Below, in pieces: positions 59,899 to 64,000 of a DNA stretch of 64,000 bases; the first letter of the stretch is position 1; the number at the start of each line of letters is the position of its first letter. Source of the stretch: an uncultured Bacteroidales bacterium (GTDB lineage Bacteria > Bacteroidota > Bacteroidia > Bacteroidales > Paludibacteraceae); the NCBI GenBank assembly GCA_902780495.1, contig CACZFM010000007.1, forward strand, positions 1 through 64,000, read 5' to 3'. The translations under genes and the position numbers were made by a program. The notes beneath the pieces were generated by a model, which saw only the letters and a program-made list of their open reading frames with translations, ran no database searches and was not told the DNA's origin.

Positions 59899-62046
59899 AT
59901 GACTCCTAATTTCAAAGATATTGATATCACCAAAGTTGCTGCTTCGCATGTAGAAGGAGCCAACGAAGCCAATTGGCAAACGCCGGAGCTCATCGACGTT
60001 AAGCCCGTTTATACCAAGGAAGACCTGGAAGGTATGGAGCATCTCAACTATGCTTCGGGTATTCCGCCATTCCTGCGTGGCCCGTACAGCGCCATGTATC
60101 CCTTGCGTCCATGGACTATCCGTCAGTACGCAGGTTTCTCCACGGCTGCCGAGTCCAACGCTTTCTATCGCCGTAACCTCGCTTCGGGTCAGAAAGGTCT
60201 GTCTGTCGCATTCGACCTGCCTACCCACCGCGGTTACAATGCAGATAACATGCGTGTTGTCGGCGATGTCGGAAAAGCAGGCGTGAGCATCTGCTCCCTG
60301 GAAGATATGAAAGTGCTCTTCGCAGGTATTCCTTTGAACAAGATGTCCGTGTCAATGACCATGAACGGTGCCGTACTGCCTATCCTCGCTTTCTATATCA
60401 ACGCAGGTCTGGAGCAGGGTGCTAAACTTGAAGAAATGGCCGGTACGATTCAGAACGATATCCTGAAGGAGTTCATGGTGCGTAACACCTATATCTATCC
60501 GCCTAAGTTCTCCATGAAGATTATCGCTGATATCTTCGAATATACTTCGCAGAACATGCCTAAGTTTAACTCTATCTCCATCTCCGGTTACCACATGCAG
60601 GAAGCAGGTGCCACCGCTGATATCGAGTTGGCTTACACCCTCGCCGATGGTATGGAATACCTCCGTGCAGGTGTCAATGCAGGCATGTCGGTTGATACGT
60701 TCGCACCGCGTCTGTCCTTCTTCTGGGCCATCGGTATGAACCACTTCATGGAGATTGCCAAGATGCGTGCAGGACGTATGCTGTGGGCGAAGATTGTGAA
60801 GTCTTTCGGTGCCAAGAACCCCAAATCCATGGCGCTGCGTACCCACTGCCAGACTTCCGGTTGGTCACTCACCGAGCAAGACCCCTTCAACAATGTAGGA
60901 CGTACCTGTATCGAAGCTATGGGTGCTGCGCTGGGTCACACACAGTCCCTTCACACCAACGCTTTGGACGAGGCTATCGCACTGCCGACCGATTTCTCCG
61001 CACGTATCGCGCGTAACACGCAGATTTACATCCAGGAAGAAACCAAAGTCTGCAAGGCTATTGACCCGTGGGCTGGCTCGTACTACGTGGAGTCTCTCAC
61101 CAAGGAAATCATGGACAAAGCTTGGGCACATATCCAGGAGATTGAAAAACTCGGCGGTATGGCGGCTGCTATCGAAACCGGTATTCCTAAAATGCGTATC
61201 GAGGAAGCCGCAGCACGTACACAAGCGCGTATTGACTCCGGCACACAGAAGATTATCGGCGTGAACGAGTATCGCCTTGAGCACGAAGACCCGATTGATA
61301 TTCTTGAGATTGACAACACCGCCGTTCGTACCGAACAGGTGGAGCGCCTCAAAGAATTGCGTGCACATCGTGACGAGAAAGCAGTACAGGCTGCTCTCGC
61401 TGAAATCACCAAGTCCGTACAGGCATGGGCAGACGGCAAGAAGGGAGAAAACCTCCTCGCACTGGCTGTCAAGGCTGCAGGTTTGCGGGCATCTCTCGGT
61501 GAAATCTCCGACGCATGTGAGAAAGTTGTCGGACGTTATAAAGCAACCATTAGAACTATTTCAGGAGTGTATAAAGCAGGAACAACCAACGACGAGGAGT
61601 TCAAAGAGGCTTGTCGTCTCACGGCAGAGTTTGCCAAGAAAGAAGGTCGTCAACCCCGTATCATGATTGCCAAGATGGGTCAGGACGGACATGACCGTGG
61701 CGCTAAAGTGGTGGCCACAGGATATGCCGACTGCGGTTTCGACGTAGATATGGGTCCTTTGTTCCAAACGCCGGAAGAGGCTGCAAAACAAGCAGTTGAG
61801 AATGACGTACATACATTGGGCGTTTCCTCGCTGGCTGCAGGTCACAAGACCCTTATCCCGCAGGTGATTGCCGAGTTGAAACGTCTCGGTCGTCCGGATA
61901 TCATGGTCACCGCCGGTGGCGTTATCCCTGCTCAGGACTATGACTTCCTCTATAAGGCAGGTGTAGCCGCTATCTTCGGCCCCGGTACTTCCGTAGCCCA
62001 CTCTGCAAAAGTCGTAATGCAATTGCTAATGAACGAGCAAAAGTAA
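59899..62046 (+). CDS. mutB: Methylmalonyl-CoA mutase large (catalytic) subunit
   Basis: 715 residues. The catalytic TIM barrel is complete: [70 protein letters not shown]. The C-terminal cobalamin-binding domain has the base-off motif [13 protein letters not shown] (D-x-H-x-x-G near residue 598), then [12 protein letters not shown] and the GG of [11 protein letters not shown]. It catalyses the B12-dependent isomerisation of succinyl-CoA and methylmalonyl-CoA, central to succinate-propionate fermentation in Bacteroidales. A terminator follows at 62069. Confidence 0.96.
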   Translation: MTPNFKDIDITKVAASHVEGANEANWQTPELIDVKPVYTKEDLEGMEHLNYASGIPPFLRGPYSAMYPLRPWTIRQYAGFSTAAESNAFYRRNLASGQKGLSVAFDLPTHRGYNADNMRVVGDVGKAGVSICSLEDMKVLFAGIPLNKMSVSMTMNGAVLPILAFYINAGLEQGAKLEEMAGTIQNDILKEFMVRNTYIYPPKFSMKIIADIFEYTSQNMPKFNSISISGYHMQEAGATADIELAYTLADGMEYLRAGVNAGMSVDTFAPRLSFFWAIGMNHFMEIAKMRAGRMLWAKIVKSFGAKNPKSMALRTHCQTSGWSLTEQDPFNNVGRTCIEAMGAALGHTQSLHTNALDEAIALPTDFSARIARNTQIYIQEETKVCKAIDPWAGSYYVESLTKEIMDKAWAHIQEIEKLGGMAAAIETGIPKMRIEEAAARTQARIDSGTQKIIGVNEYRLEHEDPIDILEIDNTAVRTEQVERLKELRAHRDEKAVQAALAEITKSVQAWADGKKGENLLALAVKAAGLRASLGEISDACEKVVGRYKATIRTISGVYKAGTTNDEEFKEACRLTAEFAKKEGRQPRIMIAKMGQDGHDRGAKVVATGYADCGFDVDMGPLFQTPEEAAKQAVENDVHTLGVSSLAAGHKTLIPQVIAELKRLGRPDIMVTAGGVIPAQDYDFLYKAGVAAIFGPGTSVAHSAKVVMQLLMNEQK

Positions 62047-62068
62047 GAAACTGAATGTTTATACAGAA

Positions 62069-62097
62069 AGAGAACGTCCCAACGGGCGTTCTCTTTT
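62069..62097 (+). terminator. Terminator of mutAB
   Basis: AGAGAACG-T-CCC (62069-62080) pairs with GGG-CGTTCTCT (62084-62094) across an AAC loop and is followed by TTT. It lies 22 bp after the mutB stop. Confidence 0.85.
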
Positions 62098-62120
62098 GCA
62101 AAAATAACCATATATAGGGA

Positions 62121-62151
62121 TTGTGTATGTGACGGGAAAGCAGTACCTTTG
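62121..62151 (+). promoter_or_regulatory. Promoter of the DUF4491 gene
   Basis: Plus-strand TTG (62121-62123), 20 bp, TACCTTTG (62144-62151), 14 bp before the ATG at 62166, so the leader is very short. Confidence 0.75.
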
Positions 62152-62165
62152 CAGGCAAATTTAGA

Positions 62166-62471
62166 ATGAATATGAATTACGAAGGATTGATTTTAGGCGC
62201 CGGTGCTTTTTTGTGTATCGGACTTTTTCATCCGTTGGTCATTAAAGCGGAGTATTATTTCGGAGTTAAGTCCTGGTGGGCTTTTCTGTTTATCGGACTC
62301 CTCACGGCCGCAGGGTCGCTGTTTGTGGAGAATACGTATGTTTCCATCTTCTTGGGAATCTTTGCTTTCTCGGCTTTTTGGGGCATCGGAGAAGTGTTTC
62401 ATCAGCGCGAACGTGTCCGCAAAGGCTGGTTCCCGATGAACCCCAAACGCAAGGACGAATATACGGACTAA
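62166..62471 (+). CDS. DUF4491 family small membrane protein
   Basis: 101 residues with three TM helices (LILGAGAFLCIGLFHPLVI; WWAFLFIGLLTAAGSLFV; VSIFLGIFAFSAFWGIGEV) and the C-terminal EVFHQRERVRKGWFPMNPKR typical of the DUF4491 family, which is widespread in Bacteroidota and Firmicutes. The function is unknown. A second ATG at codon 3 is an equally possible start. It is monocistronic; a tandem repeat follows the stop. Confidence 0.88.
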   Translation: MNMNYEGLILGAGAFLCIGLFHPLVIKAEYYFGVKSWWAFLFIGLLTAAGSLFVENTYVSIFLGIFAFSAFWGIGEVFHQRERVRKGWFPMNPKRKDEYTD

Positions 62472-62485
62472 CATCAGGCTAAACA

Positions 62486-62573
62486 CGATAGATATACGAT
62501 AGATACACGATAGATACACGATAGATATACGATAGATACACGATAGATATACGTTAGATATACGATAGATAAC
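62486..62573. repeat. Eight tandem 11-bp repeats (CGATAGATAYA)
   Basis: Eight head-to-tail 11-bp units alternating CGATAGATATA and CGATAGATACA, with one variant starting CGTTAG and a final CGATAGATAAC. They lie between the DUF4491 gene and the promoter of the lipoprotein gene. An ORF across them on the minus strand is only periodic sequence. Confidence 0.85.
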
Positions 62574-62636
62574 AGGGCCATCACCGGTCTTTCATCCCTA
62601 AACGTTAAACGTTCAACCAAAAATCTACGATTTTTC

Positions 62637-62667
62637 TTGCATATTCGAAAAAAAAGCACTACCTTTG
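62637..62667 (+). promoter_or_regulatory. Promoter of the lipoprotein gene at 62692
   Basis: Plus-strand TTG (62637-62639), 20 bp, TACCTTTG (62660-62667), 24 bp before the ATG. Confidence 0.8.
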
Positions 62668-62691
62668 CAGCCGAATTTCTGACATTCAACG

Positions 62692-63612
62692 ATGAAAAGC
62701 CCTACCCTCCTTATCCTTTGCGCAGCCGCACTGTTAATCGGCTGCAACACATCGGAACAGCAATTGCGCGAACGAACGGCAGAATTGTGTCAATATATCC
62801 CTGACCATGAATTGTTGGAGCGGTCGGAACACTTCATGACTCCCGATTTCTATGCCGTCTTGGACACTATGTTTTACCGCCTGCCGGCGCACGAAGCGAT
62901 GGACCATGAGTGGCTGTACTATTTCGTCACAAGCAACGGAGGTACTATAGCGGATTACGAAGTCGCCTCCGTGGAGCAAACGGATCGCACACACGCCGTT
63001 GCTGTCATCAACGTAAGGCAGAAGTGGGAGGACGGCTCGTTTGCCCCTGACAACGATATCGAAGAACACCGGCTTTCGATGGAGTATGTCAATGGTCAGT
63101 GGTTGATGTCCGATTTCGATGGGCACAAAGCCGACTGCATACGCTATATCGCTATCAATCGTCGGGAACAGGCGGTCCGTCAGGCAGTCAGCGATTATCT
63201 GATACGCAAAATAGGCACACACTACCTGCAAGGCGAGTTGTGCATTCCGACACTGATGATGGTGGCGGAGACCGATTCATGCATCTGGGGTGACTTCTGG
63301 GTGTTCTGGTATAACGTATCCGGTGACACACTTCTAACAGTCTCCGGCGGCAACCATGCAGGACGGATGACCTTGCGTTACGAGAACGGCAAACCACAAG
63401 TGACGGACTTCGAACAAACCGAGGATGGTGCAGGCAATGAAGCCGGTGCCAAACGTATCTTTGGCGACCATTATGATATTTATTGGAATATGCATTCCAA
63501 CGAACGGGTACGCGAAGCCGTTCGTCAGGAGCAATTAGGTGAATACATCCGCTGTCACGGCTTGAATATACGTTATTATCAGGACTATGGTTGGCCTGCC
63601 GTGGAATTATAA
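62692..63612 (+). CDS. Hypothetical lipoprotein
   Basis: 306 residues. The lipoprotein signal is clear (MKSPTLLILCAAALLIGCNT; lipobox L-I-G-C). The rest is soluble with two similar halves in outline: a region that could be an NTF2-like or DUF-type domain (GTIADYEVASVEQTDRTHAV, QKWEDGSFAPDND, HRLSMEYVNGQWLMSDFDGH) and a second one (GDFWVFWYNVSGDTLLTVSG, GRMTLRYENGKPQVTDFEQT). I do not recognise a named family. It is probably an outer membrane lipoprotein. The DUF4105 gene starts 9 bp after its stop, so the two are likely cotranscribed. Confidence 0.8.
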   Translation: MKSPTLLILCAAALLIGCNTSEQQLRERTAELCQYIPDHELLERSEHFMTPDFYAVLDTMFYRLPAHEAMDHEWLYYFVTSNGGTIADYEVASVEQTDRTHAVAVINVRQKWEDGSFAPDNDIEEHRLSMEYVNGQWLMSDFDGHKADCIRYIAINRREQAVRQAVSDYLIRKIGTHYLQGELCIPTLMMVAETDSCIWGDFWVFWYNVSGDTLLTVSGGNHAGRMTLRYENGKPQVTDFEQTEDGAGNEAGAKRIFGDHYDIYWNMHSNERVREAVRQEQLGEYIRCHGLNIRYYQDYGWPAVEL

Positions 63613-63621
63613 GTTATTGTC

Positions 63622-64000
63622 ATGTCAGCATCTTTTCGCACATATTGTCTCTTGATTGTCTCGACGTTCTCGCTGTGCCTTTGGGGACAGGAGTCTGTTC
63701 CTAAAGAGGAGAAAGCTCTTACCGTCGCCGAACGCAACGCCCTTCAGGGCTTCAACGACACCATCGACCGCCTCGCCGACGACTTCGTGGAAGCCTATGT
63801 GTCTATTGCCGAGCCAGGAGACTATTTATATACCACCTTGGGGCACGCAGCGTATCACATGAAGTGCCCGAAATTCGGTCTAGATTACTATTTTACCATG
63901 GAAGGGGAAAGTAGTAAAAATGCCCTTTTGCGTTTTTTGGCAGGAGATTTGAAGATGGGACTACTTGCCCTTTCTCCAGAAGAGTATTTGTCCTTTTATA
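63622..64000 (+). CDS. DUF4105/Lnb-domain protein, 3' end outside window
   Basis: 126 codons are visible from ATG 63622 to the window edge. A signal peptide or TM is present (TYCLLIVSTFSLCLWG). After a helical stretch (AERNALQGFNDTIDRLADDF) comes SIAEPGDYLYTTLGHAAYHM, which matches the DUF4105 (Lnb N-terminal, lipoprotein N-acyltransferase-like) pattern P-G-(D/E)-x-(L/I)-Y-x-x-x-G-H-x-A. Members of this family are membrane proteins linked to lipoprotein N-acylation. The match is to the first part of the domain only, since the catalytic remainder lies outside the window. Confidence 0.7.
   Translation, partial: MSASFRTYCLLIVSTFSLCLWGQESVPKEEKALTVAERNALQGFNDTIDRLADDFVEAYVSIAEPGDYLYTTLGHAAYHMKCPKFGLDYYFTMEGESSKNALLRFLAGDLKMGLLALSPEEYLSFY

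Noticed and set aside
62486-62573. Possible CRISPR array
   Set aside because: The repeats are 11 bp and directly abutting with no unique spacers, and no cas genes are near.

Overview
The window comes from a Bacteroidota genome, most likely Bacteroidales. Fourteen promoters can be read by eye with the Bacteroidota pattern TTG/TTTG, 19-20 bp, TANNTTTG. The gene content agrees: BspA-like leucine-rich surface proteins, InlB-type repeat proteins with short conserved C-terminal tails, DUF4491, a C69 dipeptidase, endonuclease I secreted nucleases and two-subunit methylmalonyl-CoA mutase. I cannot assign a genus.

Left part (1-23 kb). Two tandem BspA-like genes, the first cut by the window edge, flank a decayed fragment of another surface-protein repeat family (DUF285). 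An unrecognised gene sits just upstream of the second. The gap at 4.9-5.5 kb holds a probable structured small RNA with its own terminator, a strong promoter abutting a perfect palindrome, and a minisatellite also found at 23.4 kb. Next come a C69 dipeptidase, tRNA-Gly, and a recR operon (recR, membrane protein, HAD hydrolase, GNAT, GH13 amylase). After these are an unknown membrane protein and rsmD. A three-ORF operon at 12.7-23.2 kb encodes a giant secreted protein that appears to be split by a frameshift, followed by a small membrane-anchored protein.

Centre (24.3-43 kb). Nineteen tightly packed minus-strand genes run from one good promoter at 42.96-42.99 kb. They look like a complete aryl-polyene/flexirubin-type pathway. 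It has an aromatic amino-acid ammonia-lyase and an acyl ligase for an aryl starter, two acyl carrier proteins, three ketosynthase genes (one carrying an extra C-terminal KAS-like domain), a ketoreductase and two hot-dog dehydratases. It also has a FabI-like enoyl reductase, an O-methyltransferase, an FAD desaturase-like enzyme, LpxL- and PlsC-type acyltransferases (the latter fused to a glycosyltransferase), a LolA-like carrier, a small EamA/SMR-like membrane protein, an alpha/beta hydrolase and an MMPL exporter. The expected product is a membrane-anchored aryl-polyene pigment. A hipBA toxin-antitoxin pair lies immediately upstream on the same strand, and a class A acid phosphatase converges on the other end.

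Right part (44.5-64 kb). A 1346-residue InlB-repeat secreted protein has a long, structured 5' leader. Downstream of it are a 53-codon small ORF and several large hairpins. Then come mfd, two endonuclease I paralogues flanking an AspT/YidE-like transporter and a lipoprotein, the mutA-mutB operon (propionate/succinate interconversion), a DUF4491 membrane protein, a hypothetical lipoprotein, and the start of a DUF4105/Lnb-domain protein cut by the window edge.
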